Shown here in pieces: positions 30,198 through 41,459 of a DNA stretch of 64,000 bases. The first letter of the stretch is position 1. The number at the start of each line of letters is the position of its first letter. The DNA is from Mycosarcoma maydis (lineage: Eukaryota > Basidiomycota > Ustilaginomycetes > Ustilaginales). The DNA lies in contig NC_026486.1 in NCBI RefSeq assembly GCF_000328475.2, positions 372,001 through 436,000 of the forward strand, given 5' to 3'. A program made the translations under genes and the position numbers. The notes below the pieces were generated by a model, which saw nothing but the letters and a program-made list of their open reading frames with translations, was not told the origin of the DNA and did not search any database.

Positions 30198-30360
30198 GAT
30201 GGCGCCTTTGGCTGTCGCATACCCAGCCCGTGGCCGCAAATTACAACATGTGCAGTTCCTCTTTCTGACATTCGTGATTTACTATTCGTGATTACCCACG
30301 ACCTCGTGTCCGTGACGAGAGTCGGCTAACAACTCGGGAGCGGATGCACGACGTGGCTCA

Positions 30361-30415
30361 GAATCACATATTCACGATTCATGATTCGTGATTCACGATT
30401 GTGACACTCGTGACT
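30361..30415. repeat. Cluster of dispersed heptamer repeat, both orientations
   Basis: ATTCACG, ATTCATG, ATTCGTG, ATTCACG and ACTCGTG units in succession. A shorter companion is at 30459-30482. Confidence 0.8.
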
Positions 30416-30954
30416 GACGGCTCTTTGTGTGCTTAGCCGAAAAAATGGGGAAGAAAACATTCATGATTCACGATTCGTGATTGACTAAAAGTAACCAAGA
30501 AAACACACACACACAGAAAAGAAAAAAAAAAAAAAGTGGAAGCATGAAGATTCGGAGAGAGTCGTCCCACTTCCGGTCTTGTTCCCGTAACAATATCGCC
30601 ACTCAGCATACCTAAGCTTTCGACAGATACCGTCCATACTGAGAACAGACCATTTGTGCCGCACCTTTGGCATACACAAATGGACACAAGAGAACAAGAG
30701 AAGCCGTCGCGGATTACAAGGTCTCGAAGTCCTTACAGGAAAGTTTTGGAAAAAACGTCGATCGGGGAGATCAACGCCGCCTCACCTCCTTCCCGGTCTA
30801 GTCGCCAGCCCAGCAATTCTGCTTAGACATCGATATCTGCGGCGGCTCTCTCTGTCCTCCACAAGGCTCAGATTGCTAGATTGCTGACCCTCGCCGTCTT
30901 CCGGCGCTGCAGGTGTCGTGTCTGGAACAAATACGAATTGCTCAGTTGTTGGCC

Positions 30955-33900
30955 ATGACCGCTACTCCTTCTTCTGCCAATACAGCTGGTTCGACATCAT
31001 CACTGCGTCCTGGACAAGCTTCGACCGCATCTCCTTCCACCGGCCCTACATCCGCGTTATCTTTCACGTCACGCAGCGCCGCCTCACCATCTCGTACTCA
31101 TTCAAGGGAATATAGTTCAGAACTGTACGATCAGAACGAACGCCGTGACCTCTATTCAGCTCGCCATGCATCATCTGTTGTCCATGCTTCTCCCTCGAAA
31201 CAGATCAAGCTTAGCAGCAACGACAGCAGCAACAACAAATCCTCGAGCACTTCAACATCTGCATCCACACCCTCTCGTCGCAAATCCAACATGAACAACG
31301 ACAAGGCCGAAAAGCGAAGAAGCAGTCGAGCCTGTCTTGAATGCCGGCTCGCAAAGACAAAGTGCAATGTCACCGATAGCCAAGATGTGTGCGACCGCTG
31401 CGCCAAGTTCTCGTTTGAATGTAGGTTCGTCCGACACCATCGCGGAAGAAAGCCAGTCTCCAAGCTGGCCTCCATCGATACGGACGACCTAGATCTGGGA
31501 GTGGCGACATCCCGATTTGGCACATCAGACGATGACATGGCAACAGATCATGACAGCGATTCGGCCAACGATGACAGTGTACACAAGCTCCACTCTGGTG
31601 CGCTCAAGCAGGACGACGAACAGGCTCCGGATGGCTTAGATGTTAACCGCACAGCATCCCGCGATCTTGATGCCAGTGGCAGCGGCGGTGCTGCTGCGGC
31701 TGGCTCCGAGTCAGGTCAGAGAAAAGCCAGAGATTCCGTCGCCGTCAGGTCGAGCGGAAGCCGTTCGAATAGCAAAGCGAGACTGCACAGGTCTGTCAAT
31801 ACTCTGCACGAGCTCGACACCAACGCCCGCCGTAGAATCTGGGAGATGCTCGCTCAAAAGATTCCCCAACGCGGCTCGACGTACACCTTTGTCAGCAAGG
31901 GCGAGGTGGCGCACGACAACCTTCAAGCCTCCCCGTCCAAATCAAGTGGCACCAAGGCCAGCTCCTCTGGAAGCAAGCAAGTATCGTCGTCGAGCGGAGC
32001 TGCTCTTGCGTCAAACAAAGAGGAAGGCGCGGATAAGAAGTGCGAAATCGAAGCCGTAGATCAGATCGGGCACGCTGAAAATGCTGCAACAACTTCGTCT
32101 CAGACAGCCTCTAGCACTTCTGCGCCATCTCAGCACTTTGCATCAACATTTCGCAACCTTCTTCGCCCTGTCGACAAGCGAGCGGGAGCCACAACGGCCG
32201 CCGAAGAGGCAGCCTCCGCCGTTTCGGCCCGCTATCCGAGACTGCCAGAAACGCTCAACTTTTTTGGCCTTAGGGATCCTGTCGACGTCGGCATTCTTTC
32301 CATGGCAGCTGCTCATAGGCTCTACGCATACTACTTTGAACATCTGAATCCTTGGGGGATGAACTTTGATCCGTACTTTGTCTCGCACGATGCAGTTCGC
32401 ACCTCGTCGTCCTTCCTCTACTCGACAATTCTTTACCTTGCTTCTAGGTATATAGAGCTCGCTGAGGCCGACAACGCCCACACAGAAGCTTCTTCCTTCT
32501 ACGGTCCAACCTTTGTAAGACCGCGTTCTGACGACGATAGGGTAACGGCCGCCATGTCAGCTCAGCTCGGCAGCCATGTACGTAGTTTGGCCATCACCGC
32601 ATTTGCGATGGGCGATCGAAGGATGGAAACCGGCGTCGCCATGTATTTGTCGTCGGTATGGAAGGAGGCCGACGATCATTTCACCATCTTGTACTGCAGC
32701 TACGCAGCCAAGATCATGAGCGACATTCCCACAGAACTTCTCTCGCTTCTGCCTTCGTCGAGCACAAGTATCGCATCATACTCCAAGAACGGCACAAAAA
32801 ATGTCAATGGTACCACGGCAGCTGCCGACGTGCATGAGCAGAGATTAAGGCGCAACCAGCAACGCCAATTTCTGTTCCACTTTATTCAAGAACACACGCA
32901 CTTGCTCCACTTTGCACCGCGACCCAACTTTGACCGCGGTCCGAGCCTGCTGCGCAACCTGCTGGCGTGGGCGGATGATGAGCTGGCCACGCAGGACGAT
33001 ATACTGCTGTGTGCCGACATTGATTCCGTGTTGCTGCAGACAAAGTACAAGTCGATCATGGAACGAGCGCAAGCGCAGGAGAAGGATACGTTGTATGGCG
33101 GCAGCGAGTGTTTTTTGCTGCTGCAAAGCTTTATGGACGAATTGGAAGGCTGGACAAGTAGGTGGGAGCTGCAGGCGAGGAAGATCGAGCAGCGCTTCAG
33201 ACGTGTTTCGGATCAGCTGGAGAGAGAAGGAGGGCAGACTGCACGTAATGGTGAACAGGATGCAAGGGAGCAGTCGACGAATCAGGAGGACAAATGGGAC
33301 GAGAAAAGCAAGGGCGATCTTACTGGTCATCTGCCTCTGGACGCACGCATGCATCTACTCAGCGTGATGCGTAGCAGTCTGGTGATGCAAATCTCAAGCA
33401 TCGCTTTCCGTGCCTCGTTACGTGATATCAACAAGGCTAAACCAACCGCAGTTTCGAGCCAATCGAGCGGAGGTGGCGCTTCGGCCGCCTTTTCATCCTC
33501 GGCCTTGTCTGCGATGGACGATCGTGCTGAGCAGATCTACTACACCTGTCTCGACTCGGCTCTCAACTTGCTCGTACATACGATGCAAATGCCGTCTTCT
33601 ATCCTGCGACACGCTCAGGACATGATCATGGTCCTCGCGCCTCACGCCGCGCTACTTGCCACGTACCTCGTTTCTCTGCCATTGCCATCGGTACCTGCCA
33701 ACTTCGCCTCGAGCGCAGCTGCTGCCTCAGAACGGTTGAGTTACGAATACGCCAAAGTCAAGACGAGGATTCGAAGGAGGAAGGAGTATGAGCGAAAGTG
33801 TTTGGAGCTCATGCGCGATACGAGAGAGTCGTTCAGATTGGCTCAAGTGCGTGCAGATGATCATGTCGGGTTGTGCGCGCAGTACTTTGACTCGCTGCTC

Positions 33901-34884
33901 AATGTCATTGAAGGCGACGCACAGGAGGCGACAGCTGCAACGAGACCGGGGAGATCGTTATTGAGCAACTCGAGCGTTTTGGCGGGCACTAAGAGGTCGA
34001 GAAGTTTGCTAGATACGCATTCGTCGGTGACGGGTGAGGAAGAGGGTGCGCACATAGCTCACAGAGGTGTAGTGCAGACCGCGGCGTCCGAGACTGCATT
34101 ACAACGTGCGAGTTCTGCTGGTCCAATGCCGTCGTCACCGTCACACGCGATGCAGCAACAGCCACAGCCACAGCCATCGTCGTCAAGTCAAACCGAGAAT
34201 CAAGCAACACGTACTCACGCACCTCCTCACCCTCGTCACCACCACGCCAGGACGTCGAACATGGACGCCTCGGCAGCCGAGACGCTACTCAATCTGCACG
34301 GTACCGCGGATGGAGTCGGAGAAGGAGAAGCTGCTGGAACCACAGGTGAAACTTCCACTTCGCCCGTTGCTGGTGGCAAGATGTTCAACAGTGGAGGGTA
34401 CTACGGTGCATCGTCAGCCTCGCATCCTTTTTCTCGCGTAGCAGGACCGTCCGGATCGACGCCGCCTTGCTCCACAGCAGGAGCAACCGGGTTTTCGCCT
34501 GGGGCGAGCTTCATCAGCACGGGTATGTTTGGCCATTTTGCCGCTACGTCCGGTGGATCGATACCGAACTCTCCAAAGCACTTTCAGGCTCATAACGCTT
34601 CTCATCAGCAGCAGTATGCGCATGCTCACCATGCTAACAGTGTGGCGGGTGTGGGTGCGGGTGCGGGTGCGGGCATGCCTACGTATCCAGCGCATCCAAC
34701 AATGTCGGCTGGAGGAGGCGACTTTGGATTTGCACAGGGTCACGGTCAGACAAGTACTGTGCTGCCTTCTCCAGCGCCAGGAACATGTAAGCCAACAGGC
34801 ACGACGGGTACGGGCTCTTCAACTCCAGTGGATTGGACCTGGTTGCAGAGCTTTCTGGAGGTTCCCGAATTCAGTTGGATGTAG
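30955..34884 (+). CDS. Large Zn2Cys6 transcription factor beside the amine genes
   Basis: Intronless, 1309 aa from the ATG at 30955; the frame extends 14 codons upstream from a GTG only. The zinc cluster has Cys at 127, 130, 137, 146, 149 and 156 (spacing 2-6-8-2-6), preceded by RRSSR and followed by the basic RHHRGRKP. A middle homology region typical of these factors spans about 450-970 (YPRLPETLNFFGL, AAAHRLYAYYFEHLNPW, SSFLYSTILYLASRY). The last 300 residues are low complexity with His, Gln and Gly runs, a likely activation or disordered tail, ending VPEFSWM. Such factors bind CGG-type half sites. Its position 1 kb after the amine oxidase makes it a candidate regulator of that gene group, but this is position only. 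Confidence 0.88.
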   Translation: MTATPSSANTAGSTSSLRPGQASTASPSTGPTSALSFTSRSAASPSRTHSREYSSELYDQNERRDLYSARHASSVVHASPSKQIKLSSNDSSNNKSSSTSTSASTPSRRKSNMNNDKAEKRRSSRACLECRLAKTKCNVTDSQDVCDRCAKFSFECRFVRHHRGRKPVSKLASIDTDDLDLGVATSRFGTSDDDMATDHDSDSANDDSVHKLHSGALKQDDEQAPDGLDVNRTASRDLDASGSGGAAAAGSESGQRKARDSVAVRSSGSRSNSKARLHRSVNTLHELDTNARRRIWEMLAQKIPQRGSTYTFVSKGEVAHDNLQASPSKSSGTKASSSGSKQVSSSSGAALASNKEEGADKKCEIEAVDQIGHAENAATTSSQTASSTSAPSQHFASTFRNLLRPVDKRAGATTAAEEAASAVSARYPRLPETLNFFGLRDPVDVGILSMAAAHRLYAYYFEHLNPWGMNFDPYFVSHDAVRTSSSFLYSTILYLASRYIELAEADNAHTEASSFYGPTFVRPRSDDDRVTAAMSAQLGSHVRSLAITAFAMGDRRMETGVAMYLSSVWKEADDHFTILYCSYAAKIMSDIPTELLSLLPSSSTSIASYSKNGTKNVNGTTAAADVHEQRLRRNQQRQFLFHFIQEHTHLLHFAPRPNFDRGPSLLRNLLAWADDELATQDDILLCADIDSVLLQTKYKSIMERAQAQEKDTLYGGSECFLLLQSFMDELEGWTSRWELQARKIEQRFRRVSDQLEREGGQTARNGEQDAREQSTNQEDKWDEKSKGDLTGHLPLDARMHLLSVMRSSLVMQISSIAFRASLRDINKAKPTAVSSQSSGGGASAAFSSSALSAMDDRAEQIYYTCLDSALNLLVHTMQMPSSILRHAQDMIMVLAPHAALLATYLVSLPLPSVPANFASSAAAASERLSYEYAKVKTRIRRRKEYERKCLELMRDTRESFRLAQVRADDHVGLCAQYFDSLLNVIEGDAQEATAATRPGRSLLSNSSVLAGTKRSRSLLDTHSSVTGEEEGAHIAHRGVVQTAASETALQRASSAGPMPSSPSHAMQQQPQPQPSSSSQTENQATRTHAPPHPRHHHARTSNMDASAAETLLNLHGTADGVGEGEAAGTTGETSTSPVAGGKMFNSGGYYGASSASHPFSRVAGPSGSTPPCSTAGATGFSPGASFISTGMFGHFAATSGGSIPNSPKHFQAHNASHQQQYAHAHHANSVAGVGAGAGAGMPTYPAHPTMSAGGGDFGFAQGHGQTSTVLPSPAPGTCKPTGTTGTGSSTPVDWTWLQSFLEVPEFSWM

Positions 34885-35193
34885 ATCAAGCACTACACGC
34901 GTCCGAGGTGTTTCGCAATTGCAGGGCTGTAGCCGCCTTGCTGCTAAGTTATGTTGTTCGTTTGATGCTCTGCGTGTGTGTGTGCCAAGATACAAGCCGC
35001 GATGATACGCACGCCTTTGTTGCTACTTAGATAGTTTTGATTTGGTTTGCTTTCTGTGTCAGAGTGAGCGACGCACAGAACCGCCTCTCGGCTTTGAAAA
35101 GATAATCGGCACCGGTTGGATTCTGAATGTATACGCGATGTATTGGCGAGAGAAAAGGGAAGAGCGAGGTGGTTCACATTCAAGCTGGAGGCT

Positions 35194-35974
35194 TTAGAAA
35201 GCGTTGTCGGCAGGATGGGTCTTGTCTTCGAAGTAAGGTGCGATCTGTGGGAGCATGCAACAATCAAACGAGAGATAAGTCGATCTGTGCCATATGCGGT
35301 AGCAGATGGAGTGCGGGTAGAGGCTAGACTTACGACGGGGAGCTTGATCAGGATGTCCTTTTTGAAAAGCGGAACGCTCGACATGAAGAGCATCACTGCA
35401 CCGGCTCCTGCACCACCCCAGAGCGCCAAAGATGGGGCCCACTTGAATACCGCAGCAGGAGTGCTAGTGTCGACAAGAGACGCATGACAAAGTTGATCAG
35501 TACGGTAAGCCAAAGCAGAAGCAGAAGCGAAGCCGAAGCCGAAGCAGAGGCGTGAAGGAGTGCACGGATCAAACAGGGTCAGTTCGCTACATTCGATCTG
35601 CAAGATAGCTTGGAATCAGCTGGAACGACAGGATGCCGGATAGAACGAGGCGGCGTTACAAGCGTTCCGCATACTATGGGGCGGAGCTTGATGAGGCCAA
35701 CGGAGAAGTGCGAACAGACGTGCGTGTCGACAGCTTGATGCCAAGACTCCACCTTATCATCGCAGCACCACCTTCTAGTTGGGTTGCGACAAGTCAGGTT
35801 GTTTCTCTTTTGCCGAGCAAGAGACACTATTCGCTCTATCCGTATGTGCATCCCATCGATTGCTAGCTTCCATTCACCGTTGTTTGAGCTGTTTGAGCGG
35901 ACGGCAACTTACAATCGGCCAACGTGAGGCTGGAACGAAGGCTTGGCACGATACGAAATAGGAGTTGGACGCAT
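35194..35974 (-). CDS. QCR10: Ubiquinol-cytochrome c reductase subunit 10 (Qcr10), three exons
   Basis: Model: exon 1 35974-35913, exon 2 35463-35334, exon 3 35244-35194; 243 nt, 80 aa. Introns of 449 bp (donor GTAAGT, acceptor CTAG) and 89 bp (donor GTAAGT, acceptor ACAG). The joined protein runs MRPTPISYRAKPSFQPHVGR, then FTPAAVFKWAPSLALWGG, a membrane segment AGAGAVMLFMSSVP, then KKDILIKLPVIAPYF and a short tail. The WAPSLALWGGA and KKDILxKxP features are those of the Qcr10 family, a small single-span subunit of mitochondrial complex III. Individual exons are too short to stand out alone. The long first intron could hide another small exon, but the reading frame and length already fit. It ends 309 bp from the convergent end of the Zn2Cys6 gene. 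Confidence 0.85.
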
Positions 35975-38900
35975 ATTGGGCGATATGTCGAGGACGTTCG
36001 AGATGTGTAGGGGGAAACAACAAAATCAGCTTCCTGGGAGCGATCAACAACACTGACAGCTGGACAACAACGACCTTAGCAAGATCAGCTCCCTGTAAGC
36101 AGCAACTTGGTTGATGCTGCTCTTCGAAATCACCAAATCATCAAATCACGAATCACAAATGTCTCGACAAACCGTGCGGTTCCGATTCGCTACACGTTTT
36201 TCGGATCAGAGCTTTTTTTACGGCCGGTTATGCGGTTTAAAATCACGAATCACGAATGTGAGAGCGTGGAGACAAGCACCAAATGTTAGAGGGTTGGTGA
36301 GAACATTTCCTAGCGATATTCCTGATTCACGATTTGTTCACGATTTCGTGAATCTAGGACGTGGAATCGTGGATCGTGGATCGTGGATCGTGGATCCTCG
36401 ATCGTCGATCAGGATGAAGTTTCAACATGTGAGACCGCCTATTATAGTAATCGAGGGAAAAAGATATGGCAGTGCGGAACGGATAGGAAACTCGACCGTA
36501 AGATCTAATCTTGCTCTTGTCTGTTTCTTCTTGCGACTCATGTTGCGGTCAGACCACCTTTTGTTTGCGTCAGGTTAAGTGTGTGACTCGATATGTTGCC
36601 AGCCAGAAAGAAGACAGATGGGTTGGCAGAACAAGGTCGTTGGCCGTCCCCCGGTTGCAAGCTGCAGGAAGTTGCAGGCCAAAAGAGATAAGAGATGCAA
36701 AAACGGACCAATCAGACGTCGCGTTTTGGTGGTTCTCCTCGTAACGCAGCAGCAGCAGCAGCATAACGATCCATGTAATGTGTCGACTACACTCAACTCA
36801 TTTGCGTTTGCCTCGTTCAAGCATCGATATGACCGGGCTGCCAAGTGAGCTAACATGACCTGCTGGCGATGCGCTGGGAAAACTTGGTTTGTGAGTGAGA
36901 GCAAAAGGCAGCTAGCTACTTCATTGTGAAGCGAGAAAGTGAGACTTGATCTCAAGACAGAAGCGACTGGGTCGGATTCAAAACGAGGTGATGCTTTCAG
37001 AGCCAGGCCTGGCTTGTCGAAAAGAACAAGATGCGGCTCACTGCCGTTTCAACTTTTCATTCCTTGGAATCGTGAATGCGGGAAGAAAGTTGTTTCGGTG
37101 CAAGACGGCTTCGCATTCGAACTTGTTCGCCCAGACTTGGGGCCGATCCAGCGAGCTCCAGATTTGCCCCGAACACAACTCAAAGCTTCAAGGGGCACGA
37201 AACAGATGGTTCGTTTCAAGAACAAAGACGCTTTCAGCTTGTACGGTCGATCAGTTGGGCCAAGGGTTTTTTTTCCTTTGCCGGTGGTTCCACGCGCGAC
37301 CTGAGGCGGAAATGAGCGGGAAAGTCGGAAGCTCAAGCTGGGAGAAAGGCCGACAAAGTACAATCGCGAATCGCGAATCGTGAATCGACAGCCAATTCCG
37401 GATTGAATCTGTCAAAAACCCTAGAGTCTCGTCTCTACGCTATCAAGATCCTGATCAGCACACAGGTCCAAGGTCTTTATCTATGTACTTGTATGGATAT
37501 CAATCAAATCAGTCTGACAGTCAGCTAGGAACGCCTGTGTATCGTTCCTTGCTTCAATTCCATCCAGACGGGAGCGTGCGATGCGCAAGCCAAGGGCACC
37601 TTCGTGGGGCTCCTTTCACAGTCCGCCCAAACACATTTAGACTACAAGTCTCGAATCGGCAAAGTCGGATTGAACCGAGCTCGTAAAGTAGTGCATTCAG
37701 CAATCACGAATAGGTGTCTTGTGATTCGCGCGCCAAACTTTTCTGGTCGCCAAGGTCCTCCACATCATAGAGTTCAAAACTTAGGAGCAACAATCACAGA
37801 ATTGCAATAGCTGCAACAGCAGCAGCAACAGAGTGTGTGTTTGGATGTCGTGGCTTGCGCTCTACACCTCAAACTCCGGCCAGCCCTAGCTTTGTGCCTA
37901 TCGTGCACCGCCGAAACAGCTCCAATGGTTGGTTGTATCCACTCACTGTGAACGGTGCTCCCGATTCCGGCAACCTCTTGCTCTGCAACCAAAGCAAGAG
38001 CTGGTCAGATTCAGCCTTACAGCCTTACCGCCTGGCGGATCAGATACACCGAACACGGGCAAAGCGATCAGCACTGGTTGCAGGCATTCAGATTGGTCAA
38101 GCGCATTGTCTTTGCTTTTTCTGCGTCATCGGTCAAGGCTGGTCAGGACAAGATTATTAAGTTATTGGGAGTATGGAAGTGATAATACAGATCAGACAGC
38201 GCGGGGCCAGCTGCGAAAGGCCAAGCCCGGTAGAGAGCCGTTAGAGAGCTTCCCCGCCCACGCACTCTGAAGGAACAAGAGCGACAAAGGCGTCGGGTTA
38301 AGCACCTCTGGCAAAACGGGGAGCCCTGGGCAGACGAAAGAGCGGTTTCTTGGTCAGACAGCAACAGCAACAGCCCCTAGCCACTGCCGAACTGCCCCAC
38401 GCTGTGAATTCGACTGTTCATCTCTGGCCCATCTCACGCGAGCGAGTAGAAGTGTAACTTAGTTATTCATAAATAAAATTGACCCAAACCCTCAAGCGAT
38501 GGTTTGCCCGAAAAACTTGCGTGGGGCGAGGGTTTCCTCTCAAAATCGACTGACTGAACGAGCATGAGCAGCTTGGAGCAAATTCCTAATCTTAAGCAAA
38601 ATTATAATTCGTAATTCAGGCTGTGTTCATCGTATGGAGCTCGCTGGTCTACAGGGGACGACGTACTTTTTGAGATTGTGATAGCCAAGAGATGGATGTG
38701 ACAAAAATTACAAGCGAATTCACATTACATTCACGATTGGGTCGTGTGGTTCACGCTTCCTGTGTGGCTTTGCGTGGGGTTTGTTCACGTTTTTGGCGAG
38801 CTTTTCTAGAAACCTGACGCACTCTTGCCAAACGAGCACAAAGACTGGGCAAACGGCCCGACCAGCCATCAACACACCGCTCAAGATTGGCTTGCTTGGT

Positions 38901-39241
38901 CGCTCCAGCACACAGTCGCCATCGCAAAACGGTGCAGCCAACGAACCGACGCCCAATCGCAATCGGCCCACTATCTCTCTCTCGCTCTTACTTTACTCTG
39001 ACTGGGCGCCTTTGTGTGGTTGCACAATTGTGCAAATTTGGAGAGGCGCGTTATCAGTAACCCAAAGTCAACTGACATTCAGTGATTCATCGTCCAACTT
39101 CTCTCCGCTGTCTGTGGGCTAGTTTATCTTCTCGGCAACATCGTCATCCTTCCTAACCTTTTGCTTCCACCATCAACCTATCCCCCCACATTCGATCATC
39201 ACCCTCCAGTAGACTTCTGTGTCTCAAAACATTTCTTCAAA
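35975..39241. other. 3.3 kb gene-free region before glutamine synthetase
   Basis: The longest gap in the window. Several open frames of 100-155 codons exist on both strands, but none has family features, a start context or splice partners I could support. Contents: dispersed repeats at 36141-36160, 36238-36258, 36320-36350 and 37362-37387, a tandem ATCGTGG array at 36365-36410, a short CAG run near 36750, and a CT-rich leader before 39242. It may be a long promoter, or may hold a non-coding RNA or a gene too diverged to see. Confidence 0.5.
36365..36410. repeat. Tandem ATCGTGG array
   Basis: Four near-perfect head-to-tail ATCGTGG units followed by ATCC and two related ATCGTCG-like units. It is a variant of the dispersed AATCGTG repeat. 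Confidence 0.85.
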
Positions 39242-40861
39242 ATGGCTGTTCCCTTCATCAAGAACCCTGGTACGTATGCTGTTGATCCTTGTCGAGGCTG
39301 CCCATCGCAATTTCTCGTGTTCGATCCCACCATTGGCGACAACGAAGTGCAGCAGCCACACAACTGCACGCCTTGGTTATAGCAGCATCGAGCCTAGCGG
39401 TTCGATGAAGGTTGCTCTTCGCTTCTCATGCGCATGTGTGGTGTCCGTCTGCAGGTGGAAAACGAGCAGACTGGATTCTGCCAGACTGCTACAGCTGTGC
39501 ATGGCTGCCTTTGCTCCCAGGCAGTGCATGTACGGACGACTAAACTTCCTGCAGCTTGTGTCGTCAATGTTGCATGCCTCGCACTCGCTCGCCAGGTCCG
39601 TAGCACAGGTCTTGCAATTGTAGCGCCCTTACTGACCGCCTCGCCTTTCGTCTTGCTCTGTCTTACCTCTGCTTGTCTGAAAACAGGTCTCGTCAACCCC
39701 TACTTCGAGCTCGACCAGCGCGGAAAGGTCCAGGCCGAGTACATCTGGATCGACGGCGATGGTAAGCAGTCCCCCATTCGCCTCCCCCTGCCTCTCCCTT
39801 TCTGCCAAATTTTATCCTTGCGCCTGACAATCACGAACTCACTCTAACCCTCTCTTTGCTCTTTCTGCATTCTCTTAACGCCTTCCGACATTACAGGTGA
39901 AATTCGCGGCAAGACCACCACCCTCGATGGCCCCGTCAAGTCGCTTAAGGACCTCAAGGAGTGGAACTTTGACGGTTCTTCCACCAACCAGGCCCCTGGC
40001 GGCAACTCGGATGTCTACCTCCGCCCCGTCGCTTACTACCCCGACCCTTTCCGTCGTGGTGACAACGTCATTGTCCTTGCCGAATGCTACAACAACGATG
40101 GCACCCCTAACAAGTCGAACTACCGTTACCAGTGCAACAAGATCATGACCCAGATCGCCGACGAGAAGCCCTGGTTCGGTCTCGAGCAGGAATACTCGCT
40201 CTTTGACATGGACGACCGCCCGTACGGTTGGCCCAAGGGTGGTTTCCCTGGCCCCCAGGGTCCTTACTACTGCGGTGCCGGTGCCGGTAAGGTATTTGCC
40301 CGTGACCTTGTCGAGGCCCACTACCGTGCCTGCCTCTACTCGGGTGTCAACATCTCGGGCATCAACGCCGAGGTCATGCCTGCTCAATGGGAGTTCCAGG
40401 TCGGCCCTTGCGAGGGTATCGAGATGGGTGACCACCTCACTCTTGCCCGTTACCTCCTCATCCGAGTTGCCGAAGAGTGGGGTGTCAAGGTCTCGTTCCA
40501 CCCCAAGGCTGTCCCCGGTGACTGGAACGGCGCTGGTTGCCACACCAACTACTCGACCGCTTCCATGCGCAAAGAGGGCGGTATGAAGGCGATCGAGGCT
40601 GCTATCGAGAAGCTCTCGAAGCGCCACAACGAGCACATTGCTGTCTACGGTGCCGACAATGACAAGCGTCTTACTGGTAAGCACGAGACGGGCCACATTG
40701 GTGACTTCTCGTCCGGTGTTGCCAACCGTGGTGCTTCAATTCGTATCCCCCGTCACGTTGCGGCGCAAGGCTACGGTTACCTTGAGGACAGGCGTCCCGC
40801 TTCCAACTGCGACCCTTACCTTGTCACTGGTATCGTCGCCGAGACCACCCTGCTTCTCTAA
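39242..40861 (+). CDS. GLN1: Glutamine synthetase, three exons
   Basis: Model: 39242-39269, 39687-39761, 39897-40861; 1068 nt, 355 aa, the usual eukaryotic length. Introns of 417 and 135 bp both have GT...AG ends (donors GTACGT and GTAAGC). The joined start reads [20 protein letters not shown]. Family signatures: [19 protein letters not shown] with metal-binding Glu, [17 protein letters not shown], and [10 protein letters not shown] with the ATP-binding Arg. It makes glutamine from glutamate, ammonia and ATP in the cytosol. It would take up ammonia released by the amine oxidase 12 kb away, but this is a general housekeeping role. Codon use in exon 3 is strongly biased to C-ending codons, as in highly expressed genes. 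Confidence 0.97.
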
Positions 40862-41459
40862 ATGCAGCACAGCAGCAATACGACCAGCCATTTGCCCCTT
40901 TTTCGAATGTCGCTCTCTTTTCATGAACCAGCGTCGCGCCACCGATGCGATCAGTCAAAGCCAGCTTTGCCGTTGCTAGTGAATCAGGCGTGCCAGCTGA
41001 GAGTGCGCCCAATGTCTAGATGGGTCCTTTTTCTTTCTCTGCATTGCGGCCTAGAAAAGCGGCCGCTTCTGTGGTGTATCTTGTCCTTTCTCATTGTAGC
41101 TATTCCGTCTCGCAAACTACCCTTTTTGTCGTGCTGATTGGTGTTGTGTGATCACTTAGCGTTCAAGGGCAGATTGGGCAGTGTCAAGATGGAAGACGAG
41201 ATTGTATGGAGAGCTGAGCAGGTTAATTCTGGGACTGCAAATCGGTGGAGCGGCAACACACGCCTGGCCAGTGATGTCTCAAACACGCAAGGGAGCGCGC
41301 TGAACAATTCACGATTCACGATTTATCACGCCGAGGACGAACGCGTGTGTGACAATTGATTACTCGTGCACCGTGCACGAGAATGGAAAGAGATGTACTG
41401 AATACATTGTATATGATAATGGTAGGTAGAAAGAGGAGGGCGAGGGTGGGGTGGGGTGA
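40862..41459. other. Intergenic, tail-to-tail
   Basis: About 600 bp between the glutamine synthetase and lipase stops. One short repeat cluster near 41308-41330. No gene supported. Confidence 0.6.

Larger units (their letters stand above)
29926..30954. other. Intergenic with dense dispersed repeats
   Basis: 1 kb between the amine oxidase and the large Zn2Cys6 factor. Repeat clusters at 30161-30197, 30361-30415 and 30459-30482. A purine-rich A run lies at about 30518-30535. No gene supported. Confidence 0.55.
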
